DNA from: Gymnorhina tibicen
Taxonomy: Eukaryota; Chordata; Aves; Passeriformes; Artamidae
DNA: 64,000 bases
Direction of reading: 5' to 3'
Assembly (NCBI GenBank): GCA_013399875.1
Contig: VXAZ01018984.1
Location: 9,264,206 to 9,328,205, forward strand
The notes below the pieces were generated by a model that saw only the letters and a program-made list of their open reading frames with translations, did not search any database and was not told the origin of the DNA. Both the position numbers and the translations under genes were made by a program. Position 1 is the first letter of the stretch; the number at the start of each line of letters is the position of its first letter. Shown here piece by piece: positions 34,991 to 46,150 of the stretch.

Positions 34991-37900
34991 CACTGTGTTT
35001 GAAGTTTTCCATAATTAATCGGGATAGGAAGTCAAAACAGGTCTCTTCCCTCAGTGATGCATGAGTGACCTTTTAGAGTCTCTAAAAACAAAAATCTGTT
35101 TGAAGAATAAAGAAAGTGAGAAATCTGTTACCCCACTAGACCCCAGACAAGTCAATGGAAGCCTAAGCCATTCAAAAGTTCCCTCATTTACCAGAACTTG
35201 CATCATAAGAAGAAATTTTGTGTAATTAAAATAATTACTTATATCATACCTGTTTAAATGGCATTAACAGCATCCCTGAATGACAGATACCCAATATTTC
35301 TGGTGTTGACAGATTTTGACAAAATGACATTCATCAGTCTTGGCATAGTTACTCCTATTGAAATAGGAGCCACACATGTTAACACAACATGTACATGGCA
35401 CTTAAGGATTAATCAAAGTAATTCTATTTTTGAATTTTTGATTGACAGGCTCTTCTTTCTGCTTCCTTAACTCAGCTCTGCCATTATTAGCACACACACT
35501 TCTGATCAACATATCAGTAAATTTCTCGGTTGATCTAACCATGATTTACCTACACGAGTGGGTAAAAATACCGTTTGTGATGCAGATCCATTAACCTCCT
35601 GCATAACAGATCATGCTGCTCTGTCCCAGGCATGTGGACCCTGCCTGCAAAGAAAAGATCATCTCTGCGTTTCTTCAACAGATGCTGCAATACTCATTAA
35701 TACAAGCTTTGGAATGGGAAGGCTCTGCTCCAAGCTGGGCTATTGACAGAGATGGGTTTGTCTCAATGTAGTTATAAGCAGAATACAGAATGATCTGTAG
35801 GCTTGGGCTGTGATAACAGCTGCTTTCAAGTCCTGAATACTCATTATGAAAGAAGGAGTTTTTAATATAATTTTTAATATAATTTTTAATATAATTTCAA
35901 ACCTAGAAAACCAATAGTAGTATTAAAAAAATAATAATAAACAGATTTATGCTCATAAGCATTTCTCACAAGTGGACCAAATTAATCTGAAGGCAAAATG
36001 CACTTCCAAGAGTTTTGTTGTTCTTGGCATAAGTTGTGAGCTGATATAAATAAAAATAAAGAAGCACGGTGTTCAAACTTTGAGGATGGCTATCAAAATT
36101 GGAAGCAACCGATAAATCAGAAGCCAGAAGCTTCAAAAAACTGGCATTTAAGACTGATTCTTTATAGTACAAGATTTCTTTTCCTGGGTACATCCAAATC
36201 ATTCATTCATTCACATATAAAATGCATGAAATGTTGAAGCTCACCTTTTGGAAACCTACCTTGACTCCTACTTTTAAGTAAGCTTACTGTCACTATCACA
36301 AATGCCTACTGAGTACTAAGTGCAGAGTCTTGTACTTCCAAAATAATTCATATTCCATTTCAATTTTTTTAAAAACCCACACTAACTAGAGATGAATTTA
36401 AAACGTACAGAGGATGTGAAAAGTACTGAAGAAATTAAAGGGCTTCTTTGTATATGACATTTTCAGTACAAGTTCTGTCATTGCTCTACCCCTGCCGCAA
36501 TATCTGCCGAGCACTTTGCAGTCATACTTTCTCAATGGTGCTGATATTCTTGTACTACATAGCACTGCTATCTGTGCAAAAAGCCTCAATTATTTTGTGG
36601 TCAGAGATAAGCTCAGCAAAAGCCGTCCTCTTGTTTAGAGAGGGGTGTATGTCATTGCAGAAGGGACTGTGACCATTGCCTGCCAACTGTGTTGATAAAA
36701 CATGAAGCAGGAACACAGTGAGGATTCAACTTTTGATCATGACTTTCCAAAATAAGTTCTGAAAAGTCCATCATTATACACATCACACAGGAACAGACAA
36801 TTATGCAAGATACTTCACAGAATTCATTTTTTCCTTGGGAATTGTGTGCATGTGAGACAGCATGAGGGACAGAAATGACAATCCCAGTGCAGCAAGGGGA
36901 CAACAGCAAGTTGCGCTCATTTCAATACTTGAGAGTCCTTGTAGCAAAAAACCCAAAGCAACAGCTATGGGGAGAGATGAAAGCTAGCACAACCAACAGT
37001 GTCAACGCTAATGAGGAAAGACTTAACGCAAACTCTCTGTTGGCCACATCAGTAGGACAATGAAGCTCAATCTGCTGAATGTTCCAAAAAAAAAAAAAGA
37101 CAAATTAAGCATCATCTAACACTTCTAAGAGTATGACAACAGCTTTTATGTTTCCTGTCGAGAACCATATATTATTGTGGAACACATGTAAATACACATT
37201 GTGTATCACAGAGCCATTCTTCACGCATAAAAATGCACCCAGCCAAAGTCTGGCAGGCATGAATGAGAAGGTTTAAAAATTACCAGCCAAAATAGCAAGG
37301 CATAAAATACACAGGGGATATAGTTTCTGTTGGCTACCTTCACAAACCAGTTGATGGACAAATATTAAAAAATCATCTATATAGATGTCCTACAGATGAC
37401 AAACAATTCATTATTGCTAGTGATCTGTAATGCTTGAGATTTTAAATTGAATCAATAGGTGTGTTGCATTAACACCAAAAGCAAGATCAGAGAAAAGATT
37501 GTATATTCCACTTACTGAGAGAAATTACAGTGTCTCATGAAAGAGAATTGTTATGAGAAGGCCTGATTACAGGTAGAGAACCAATTGAGACTGCTACAGC
37601 TTAACCAAATATCACAGGTATTTTAATAGGGCAAAAGAGTGACATCTGTATTATGGGGAAGTGAATTTTGCAACCCACACCTTCCAATACTGTCCCAGCT
37701 AAAGCAACAGGTGTAGGAAGAACTAAAGACCTTGCAAGAAGCTGCATAAAATTTAACCCACTGCACACTCTGAATCACAGAATGATGTGTTTTGTCTTGG
37801 GAGAAGCACAACTAATCACATCAGTAGTTATATCTTGAAAATGTTTTCTTGATCAACTTGGCACATGGAACACTCAACAGCACAACCACCATACTTAGGA

Positions 37901-40900
37901 GAATTGTGCTGAATAAAAAGCTGATATGCAGACCTTGGTGAAGGTACAGTTGCTTAATCTCCAAAACAGGTCAGTAATTTGTCACATCAGCCCTTTTATG
38001 AACCATCAACCTCATTATTGTAGTTCACTGCACGAGCTACCCTTGGGAGTCCAGTGCTAATAGTGTGCAGAGAGAGGTAAAACGCACAGTCCAGACTCCC
38101 TCATTATAGATCCACTTTAAAGAAACACTTACATATTAGGGTGAAACAAGCGTTACATTTAGAAGAACAAAAATCAATACAAGGAACCCAAAAGCTAAAT
38201 GTGTTTTTTCGAGTAATACCATCAAAATTAACTCTGAGAAGCAGCCCAGGAAACTACTCATGTGACAAGTATCATTTATCTGGTTGTTAGCAAGCCTGCA
38301 TGAATGGCATCATTATGCACTCACCCTTGCTGGTAAAGACACAGCATGAGAGAAGAACTGCGTATTTAAAACAAAAGATAAAAAGGACCTTCAATTTTGC
38401 TTGTATATCTGTATTATTCTCCAGGTGTAAATAGAACACTGCTTAAGGTCTCGCCTTTAAGTTGCTGGCTGTTCTGGGGAGCTCTTACTGCTTTTATTGA
38501 ATTTATGGGAGCTGAGGATATTTAGTTCCTTCTTGGTATCATTGATACAAATTTCCCTCTATGAAGCTTTGAAAATCTCTGGTACAGTAAAGCAGAGGTG
38601 AGTTTGCTCATGAAATTTCATTAACAACATTAAATATTCTAAACAGGTATCACACTTCTATTTTTTTTGATGTAGCCACTGGAGAATAAATAAGAGGACT
38701 ATCAGGCTTTTTCTTATGGATGAAGCTAAGTGAGAGAAAATTTCAAGTAAAATCAATTTGTTGGCAGTAACAAAATACTTCTTTCTCTTCAATAACACAG
38801 AAGTAGATCACCCCAAAACCTCTAGTGGTTTATCTCCTTTAATCCCACTTGCTTTTTTACTCTTAAATTTCATCTTGGGCCTATTGTCTTCTTTGTGGCA
38901 CTACTGTAATATTCAGTAGGAAAAAGGTAGTGCCTTAAGTGTCTGATACAGTATTTTGAGAATTTAATACAGGCACAAATTTTGTATCAATTTTACATCT
39001 TCAGTTTATCCCTAGATCTGAAAACAACTTACCCATGAAAAGAAAAAAATATTGTTAAGACATCAGAATGTCTGAAAGCAGATTTATTGCTCATTTCTAC
39101 AAATTTTATGGGCCATTATTTTTCTTAAAATTTAGGTGGACTCAGATTAAACTTCCCTCATACACATTTTATTTGTTGTCATAAAGCACCAGTGATCCAA
39201 AATAGCCACTGTGGAGAAGTTTATTCTTTATAGATACTGTGACTAGATGTACCAGTATTACTTTTCTTCAGAAAATAATGTTGAGCGAAAGGAGGTGGAT
39301 GAGCAACAGGTCATGGAATGCTAGATAAAACAAATAAATTTCAAATACACTTCAATAACTTAAAGGGAAGAGAAGGCAAAGCAGACTTGGCAAGTTCTGA
39401 AAATTTAGTAAAAAAGTTTAAGTTACATTTAGTTTACATCAACTTACCTTGAAGGCTGAAAAAGAATTGGATGAGCTACCGAATAGTAGTAGGGTTTTAC
39501 TTCCAAAATTTAATTCTGCTTGACAGGCTAGCTCAGCCAAAAATGCAAGACAACAGCATAATTTTTGGTTAGTTCTCAGCCCACTGGGAGATCGTACGCA
39601 CCCATTTTGATTTTGTTTGCTTAGATGTGCTGACCGAAATTGACTTCACATTCTTAAGCACGTTACTTTTAGTGTTGCTTTTCCCTGTTTTCTTTTCCAT
39701 GTACTGCCTTGGAAGTGGACCAACTGGAATTGAAATGTAGTAGGTTTCAAACCACATGGATTAAAAACAGAGATGGAAAAAACTGATTTTCCATGTTTTT
39801 TTACCAATCTGTACCAGGTAAGTCTCCAGCTCTTTGGAACAATTGTTTCTACTGTGGTATGATGGTTTCAATTTTAAAATGTCAGCCAAGCAACATGTCG
39901 TGCAAACGGGTAGTTCAGCTACCCTCCATCCTTCTTTCTTTCAGCACTTCTCTGACTGAAGAGTAACAAGTTCAGGGAATCACACTGGAAACTCACAGAA
40001 GAGGGGTTCCCCAAACCAGCTCATTGTGGGGTCAGCCAAACCCTAGAGCCAGCCCAGAGGACTAAGATGGAACCGTGCTTGTGAAAGTAGCACAAGAAGC
40101 CCCGTTTGGTCCCAGCTTCTCGTTGGACTGGCTTATTAGCTGAAAGCACACTCTCAGAAAGCCTATTTCTTTTCAGAACTGTTCCTTTGTAAAACAGATA
40201 ATGATTTGAAAATGTGTCCTCTAACAGTATTTGCAGAAGATGTCAATGCCTCCTCTAGAACTCCCTGGTAAACCCAACACACTGATACAAACAACCTTGA
40301 TGCTTCCTTCTAGTGCAACAGGTGTTTTTCTTATTTCCTCTGCTCCTTTTTTTTTTCCTGCATGTCTACACATCATGTTTTAGAATGTGGTGGTCTAAAA
40401 TGTGGTGTCAAAATTCACGTTTTACTACTTGGATGGGTAGTTTGATTATCAACATATAATCTGACAAACATTCAATACTACTGAGAATCAGACCCCCTAA
40501 ACACACAGAGTAATTATCTGCCTTTGAGCTTTGCTTGTGAAAGTCTGTTCTCTTCCCATAAGGAGCCAGAAAGAGGTGAGGATGTCTTCTACTACCTGCA
40601 CAGATCCTAAATAAATTTCCTAAATAAAAGTAAAATGTCTATTTACCTTTCTTTAGCTGCCCCAAAATAATGAAAACTGTGTCTTGCTTGTTTACTGACT
40701 CTTATCCCTGAGGCAGAAGAATATAAGTGAACAAGAAACTGTGACCAAATCTTAGAAAGTGTAATGAATTGATAGGACTGGAATGCGTTGTGAACTGCTT
40801 TTGCATTTGTGTGAGAGTTCATGCAAAAAACCCCATCAGAATGAATTGAAAAATGCATTTACTGTCTCCAACACTTCAGATCTTATATGAAGAATGTCTC

Positions 40901-41159
40901 AAGTTATACAAAGAAAAAACTGAAACAACATACAGAAGGGAAATGTGTGATGTCAGCTACAAATATATTTCAGATATGATTGAATGAAGAAGGTTTTTTT
41001 GGAAAGTAGAGTTTTTCATGAGTAGCATGAGACCTTCCCCCTCTTCTTTAGCCTCTTCTTGAGCACTCAAAGCCCTGGCAGAAGTAATTTTGAAGTTTTC
41101 TCTTGAGAGAAGACCGAGACAAATCACAGCACCAATAGCCTTGATTTAATTAAAAGGGA
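34991..41159. other. Long unannotated stretch
   Basis: About 6 kb without a recognisable exon, RNA gene or dispersed repeat. It includes the 12-base tandem repeat described separately and an A-run at 37086-37098. Open frames are at most 85 codons. Confidence 0.5.
35859..35894. repeat. 12-base tandem repeat, three copies
   Basis: The unit TTTTTAATATAA occurs three times in direct succession without mismatch. It is a short AT-rich minisatellite-like array, probably length-variable. Confidence 0.95.
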
Positions 41160-41199
41160 GAGAAATTCCTTTAAAGCACCCTTCCACTTGAGGAACAAA

Positions 41200-42110
41200 G
41201 GAGACAAAAAGCAGAGTAACACCGGTGGGGCTCGTAGTACTCGCGAGAAACTGTGCAAAACAAAGCGCTCGGTGCTGACGAGAGCACGAAAGGGAACAAC
41301 AGAACAGTGCTACCTGATGGCAGAAGCTCGGAGCGCTCCCGGCGGCGATGGCGATGCTCCCCGCGGCGGGCAGGCGGTGCCTCACCGGGGCGGCCCCGCC
41401 CCGGAGGTGCCCTGAGGATGGAACCAGCCGCTCCAGGGACGGGCTCTCAGCCCTCAGCCGCCTGTTAGTACTTGTAATCTGATGATGTCGGGATTGTCTG
41501 GCTGAGAGCGAGCCGGTGCTCAGCGAGGACACCAAGGGCCCTGTGGGCCTGGAAGGAGAGACAGGGAAGAAATGCAATCTTCACCTGTCTCCTTGCTGCC
41601 TGTGCTCAAGACAAGTGTTTGAGCACGTTCTCCTGTATTTGAGGGACTGTTTCCTGGCAGAGCCCAGATTGTAAGTCTTTTGGAGCTGCACAGGGCTGGA
41701 GGCAGAGGGGTGGGAAGGGCTGGGACAGGGGCAGAGCGCGGGCAGGTGCCACCAGGTGAGGCCGGACGTGCGCCCGTGCACGTGGCCAGAGCGCGTGGGC
41801 CGGAGGGGCCTTCTCTGCGCCCCTTTCCCCTTCCGCAGGCCCTGCCGCGGGGCCAGAGTGGTCGGTGGCTCCTTTAGCTAAGAAGGCACAGACAAGCCTT
41901 CAGGGGAGTTCTCCACAGGCTGTAACTCTGTGTGGGCTGGCCCCTGGGGAAACAGCATCAAGCTGAAAATCTCGTTTCCTCACCCACGGCAGTGCTGGGT
42001 GGCCTCACCTGGCGAGAGCTGAGGGCGGGCACGTGTCTCTCCGTGTGGCCGTGCTGTGAAGCGGTAAGGGCTGAGACCTCCGGGCTCTTGCACTCGTCCT
42101 CCCATGTAAT
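41200..42110 (+). promoter_or_regulatory. CpG island, probable promoter and first exon
   Basis: This is the only GC- and CpG-rich block in the window. By my count about 25 CpG dinucleotides occur in 41221-41460 alone, against near absence in the flanks. GC boxes (GGGGCGG at 41387-41393, CCGCCCC at 41396-41402) sit in the densest part. CpG islands in vertebrates usually mark promoters of genes or long noncoding RNAs. On the plus strand, strong splice-donor matches follow it: CAG/GTGAGG with the junction after 41755, and GCG/GTAAGG with the junction after 42063. Downstream, an acceptor-exon-donor unit lies at 43923-43994, so plus-strand transcription is favoured. Minus-strand or bidirectional transcription is not excluded. 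No TATA box is apparent in the island. Confidence 0.75.
41348..41482 (+). CDS. Possible small upstream ORF in the CpG island (44 codons)
   Basis: The ATG at 41348 has a good Kozak context (GGCGGCGATGG) and lies just upstream of the GC boxes. The frame runs 44 codons to TGA at 41480-41482. The product begins MAMLPAAGRRCLTG and is rich in arginine, alanine and proline, loosely like a mitochondrial presequence. I recognise no protein in it, and GC-rich islands often contain such frames by chance. If a transcript starts upstream, this would act as an upstream ORF or a small protein. Its end overlaps a 20-base sequence repeated exactly at 44191-44210. Confidence 0.2.
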   Translation: MAMLPAAGRRCLTGAAPPRRCPEDGTSRSRDGLSALSRLLVLVI

Positions 42111-43922
42111 GCTACTTGCCATGCCTGAGCTGGTGATACGGGATGATTAGATTTGAAGCCAAGATTATGGAGTCACACTTCCTCCATTTCCAGAATTTTA
42201 TTTTTTTTGAAGGTCAGGTAATTAGATTACAGTGCATTGCCTTGTATCATAAATTTTAAATCACATTCCTGTATGTTTACTCCATACTTTAGATCACTAT
42301 GCCTTTGAACCCTACTGAGCAAAAGTTTAATATTTCTGTATTACTCTTTAATAGCTAGGGCATAAGCTATGTAAACCAAGAATTTCTGAGCTAAACCACA
42401 TCAAAGGTTCATCTACTTCCCAAATACTGAGTTGTGGTAAGAGCAAGACTAGCGGAAGGATACTTCATGTACTCTTAGCCTTGTTGGTATTTCCAACAGA
42501 CTTGCTAGACTAGAAGTAGCTCTGAGTATTTAGTAACTGTTTGACTTTCTTGTCTGTCATCCTTGAATTCATCTGGTCTTTGACATACTTGAATCTTTTG
42601 TTAGTGACCTTCATAGGTCTATTTTGTAATATTTGTATTGTGAAATAGAAGCGCTTCACTATCTACAGCCAGTTGTGTTTCCAGTATGGACATAGTGCAC
42701 AACAATATCAAACAGCAGATTTTCGTACACAAGTCTTAACTAACTTTTACTCATATTTTGCAGTAAGGACAAGACAATGGCTGATCAGAAACCCCTTCCT
42801 CTGAAGGTCTTGGTGTGTAAACACTGTGCTTCAATACCTAATGCAAGTTCTAATTTCCCTCCAGACTGCAGAATGCCAGGCTAAATTTTTAACATTTTAA
42901 AATATTTTAACATTTTTATCAAATTTTTGCTCCCACTAGGTGGCATACATTGTAAATGCACACCAGTAACCTTTGGGGGAGAACAACTCATTATAAACTT
43001 AAGCAATCATAAATTGTATCTTTTTTTTTTTGCCTGTGCTTTCCTAATCCATGCTATCTATTTTAGTTAAAATTCAAGACTCCTGATGCTGCTTGCCAAT
43101 GGATGTAACTAAACAGGCTTTTTTACTATTAGTCAGCACAACTCACAGGGTATGAACACCATAAATTAGTTGTAACAGCCAAAAATTTAACCAAAATTGA
43201 TTCCAACTCTCAATCTGAAAAATTATATGTGTCCATTTAGGAAAGTTTCTGTCTGTTTTCTTTTCACTGTGCCAGTCTTATTCTTTATTCATAGAATCCA
43301 TCACAGCCCCTAATTGTTTCTATTGTGGTGTTAGAAGGTGTTTGAAGAAAATTTGAAGAGAGTATGTTATTTTTATTTCCTCGCTTAGGATGTGATACCT
43401 TTATAAACTGCAGTGCCTGCTTATTTATTGAGTTTGTATTAGATTAAAGAGTCAGTAAAATAAAAATAAACAAAGAGTGTAGAAGACATTAGTTTTCAAA
43501 ACCTTTGTTGTCCTCACTATTTCTCTTCAATTACCTTATCTATGTGTAATCTCACTGCTATATACACCCTGCCACATCACCTCTCTGCATTTGGAACACC
43601 TTGCAACTGTGTTGTTTTAGTGAACTAAAATGCAAACAGCTTTCTGCATGTGTGTAAAGAGTATAAATTAAAAATGAGCACTTTTTTTTTTGATATCATG
43701 AAGTTTGCAGTAGAGATGATTACCCAAACACCACAGTTCAGGCACAGTGTTTATAGAAAGACAAAGAGACCAGAGACATTGGTAACAGTGAGAGGGATGT
43801 AAAAACCTCATGCAAGTGCTGAAGTAGAGAAGAAGGTTACCACCTCCTTGGGGCAAAATACTGGTGGTGAAGGAAATATTTTGCATTGGTTAAGTATATT
43901 ATGACAGTGTATTTTTTTTTAG
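42111..43922. other. Probable first intron of the CpG-island transcript
   Basis: AT-rich sequence between the island and the candidate exon at 43.92 kb. No repeat or gene is recognised. A short frame at 42778-42885 follows an acceptor-like TTTTGCAG, but its possible donor is weak. A T-run lies at about 43020-43031. Confidence 0.4.
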
Positions 43923-43994
43923 GTGTGGATCCTGGTCTTGCACATCAGCATGAATCAAGAGCAGCATTATGGATGATTGTAGGCATAACACCAA
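43923..43994 (+). other. Candidate internal exon (72 bases)
   Basis: A strong acceptor (a T-run of about 11 ending in AG at 43921-43922) and a near-consensus donor (CCAA/GTAAGTG after 43994) bound 72 bases, a multiple of three. One of the three frames is open throughout (phase 1 on both sides) and reads VDPGLAHQHESRAALWMIVG and three more residues, ending in a hydrophobic segment. The other two frames contain stops. From the donor after 41755 the frame of the preceding sequence would continue into this one, but that frame has a TGA at 41620-41622 and no ATG after it. Coding status is therefore doubtful, and an exon of a long noncoding RNA fits as well. I do not recognise the peptide. Confidence 0.35.
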
Positions 43995-44190
43995 GTAAGT
44001 GAAAGAAGAGCTACCTCTGCTGACAGTCAGCTTTCCAGAGAGAATCCTTAACTATGCAGGCACGGTGCTTCATGCTCTGTGCTGTGTAGAGGGGAGCAAG
44101 GATGCATCCATGTCAGGTGCAGAGAGGGAGGAAGGGGGATATGCCCGAGTGTAGTGAATCATCACTGCTCTTAGGGGCAATTGGAGTAAT

Positions 44191-44210
44191 GTTAGTACTT
44201 GTAATCTGAT
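44191..44210 (+). repeat. 20-base exact repeat of a CpG-island sequence
   Basis: GTTAGTACTTGTAATCTGAT at 44191-44210 is identical to 41464-41483 in the CpG island. The flanking bases differ on both sides. Two such matches in 64 kb are unlikely by chance (a rough uniform-base estimate is under 1 in 100), but no repeat family is recognised around either copy. Confidence 0.9.
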
Positions 44211-46014
44211 ACAGCTCAGGTTTTAAACTGTTAATTGGATCAAGTAATCCTTAAGGACCTTTTCTCTGCTGTGGAGAATCTTAATGTCTTTTGCATTTTA
44301 CATTACTAATAGAGGATTGCAAACCTCTTGAAAATGTGAGCCTATACACCAGGAATAGTAGCATCAAATTCAGTTAGATTGCATGGGGAAGTAATTGTTT
44401 ATAAATAATGAGGAAAGACTACCAGACTACTTCTTTCACCTTTTTTCCGTCTCCAATTTCAAATGAAATTGAAAGGAAACTTGGTTGCTAACCAAATAGA
44501 AAGTACTCTACATGAATACATGTAAGTCAAATAGGATTTATAGCCTTCCAGAGCATTGCCATCAGTTTGAGAGCTTGGAAATTTAAATTAAAATAAATAT
44601 GCTATCATTAATTTCAATCATTAATAGGTGGAGGTTAGGGAATTAAAATTCCTTCCACAGTCTTTTACAAAAAGAATTTTTTTTCAAGGGATATTTTTAA
44701 TAGTGACTCTTTATTGGATTCTTTGTGAGATGAAAGAAGCTTATACTGTGAGAGCACAAAGGACATGACCTTTGAAATTCTAGCTACTTTACGTGTGCAT
44801 TAATAATTTTTTGACATCACTTGAAAAAGTCTTGGCTGTATGTTTTCTCCTCTGCTCCTTTTTTCCTCAATGGCTGCTTTTGCTCTTTGAATATACTATG
44901 TAAAATATTCTAAGGGAAAATTTTGGTTCTTTATTTGGAATATTCAGTAACATTGTTTGGACTTCCAATGAAATCCATGGGACTAGCATGCTCAGTGATT
45001 TAGCTTGGCTTCTCCCATGGCTTTCTTCTCCCTGTTTTCGTCTTCTGAAATACTGCTTTGGAGGGATCTAGATGGAAAGATTAAAACAAGCAAAATTTGC
45101 TGTTATTCTTTCTTAACGCTATGAAGAAAGAGACCCATGCAAATCCCTGAGCTGGAGCCACTGCCCAAACTTGACTTATGCTTATGAATTCCACAAAGAG
45201 AATATTTCATTACAGTTTCAATCCCTAGTTTCCAAGTGGAGACGTTGATATTGCCAGAGTTAGCTCAAAGCTATCAATCATTAGAAAGCTTATTGACTGT
45301 TCAAAATAGTTCTATCAATATCTCATTTGCTGTCTGATCTAATGCACAGGCTGTTTAATGCCAATGCAATGGCTCCATCCTTCAAATGATAGGACATAAT
45401 TTCTTTCAAGCCTACATTTTTATGTCTGGCCCATTGAGCTAGATGGATGTGTTTGGCCTACTTTGCTGCTAGGCTGGTATCTGTTAAGAGAAATTGTTCC
45501 TACAACATATGTTTCAAGTATATGTAATAAGAGCATTTGAAGAAATACTTACTTTGATGAAATACTACTCAAAGTTAGGCTTTTGGAACAGATTAATGGA
45601 GTCAAGGTTAAACAGTAAGCATTGCCTTTATTGGATTGAATCCAAAACAGTATTTAACTAAACCTGATCTATCTGAACGATGCCCCGTGAAGAAAAGCCA
45701 AGGTGGTGAGAAAACCCAGCTCTAGATCCTGCTCTGGCTTTGTACCTTCTTTGGATCTACTGACTTGTTCCAGAACAGCAGCATGTGCGCAGGCAGCTTT
45801 GGCCTCTCCTTTTTGCAGTCACTGAATGCTGGATTGTGATTTGGGTATCAGGCCTGAGCAAATCCAGATGATGTCCAGCACTCTCAAGATTTCCCAGACT
45901 GGATTTCTAGGAGCCAAGGACAGCGCATGTATGCTGATTCTCTGGAGCAGATGAAGCAGATGGACAGAGATGAATTTCCATCCTTTGCAATTCAATGGCC
46001 AGCACAGCTGAGCT

Positions 46015-46150
46015 AATGTTTAGGGGCAGGAGGGGTTAATGATTTGCTGCTGGTATAGGCCAGCAGCTAATTACTTTCTGTCTCCAGCAACAGGGAAGCA
46101 GGATGGAATGGCCTCTGTCTAATTTGCAGTCATTCCTGTGGAATGCTCCA
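46015..46150. promoter_or_regulatory. Candidate regulatory element with TEAD-like sites
   Basis: GGAATG/CATTCC (M-CAT, TEAD-type) motifs occur at 46105-46110, 46131-46136 and 46140-46145. The last two form an inverted pair three bases apart. TAAT/ATTA cores (TTAATGATT and CTAATTACT) lie just upstream, at about 46035-46075. The block is slightly GC-richer than its surroundings and free of recognised repeats. This is a motif-based inference only. Confidence 0.25.

Noticed and set aside
37086..37098. Poly(A) tail of a processed pseudogene
   Set aside because: The A-run is short and no gene-derived sequence precedes it that I can recognise. The same holds for the runs at 18320-18332 and about 51276-51287.
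41146..41577. 143-codon minus-strand ORF in the CpG island
   Set aside because: Stop codons are rare in GC-rich DNA, so long frames are expected there. The product has no recognisable domain. The island itself is kept as a promoter candidate.
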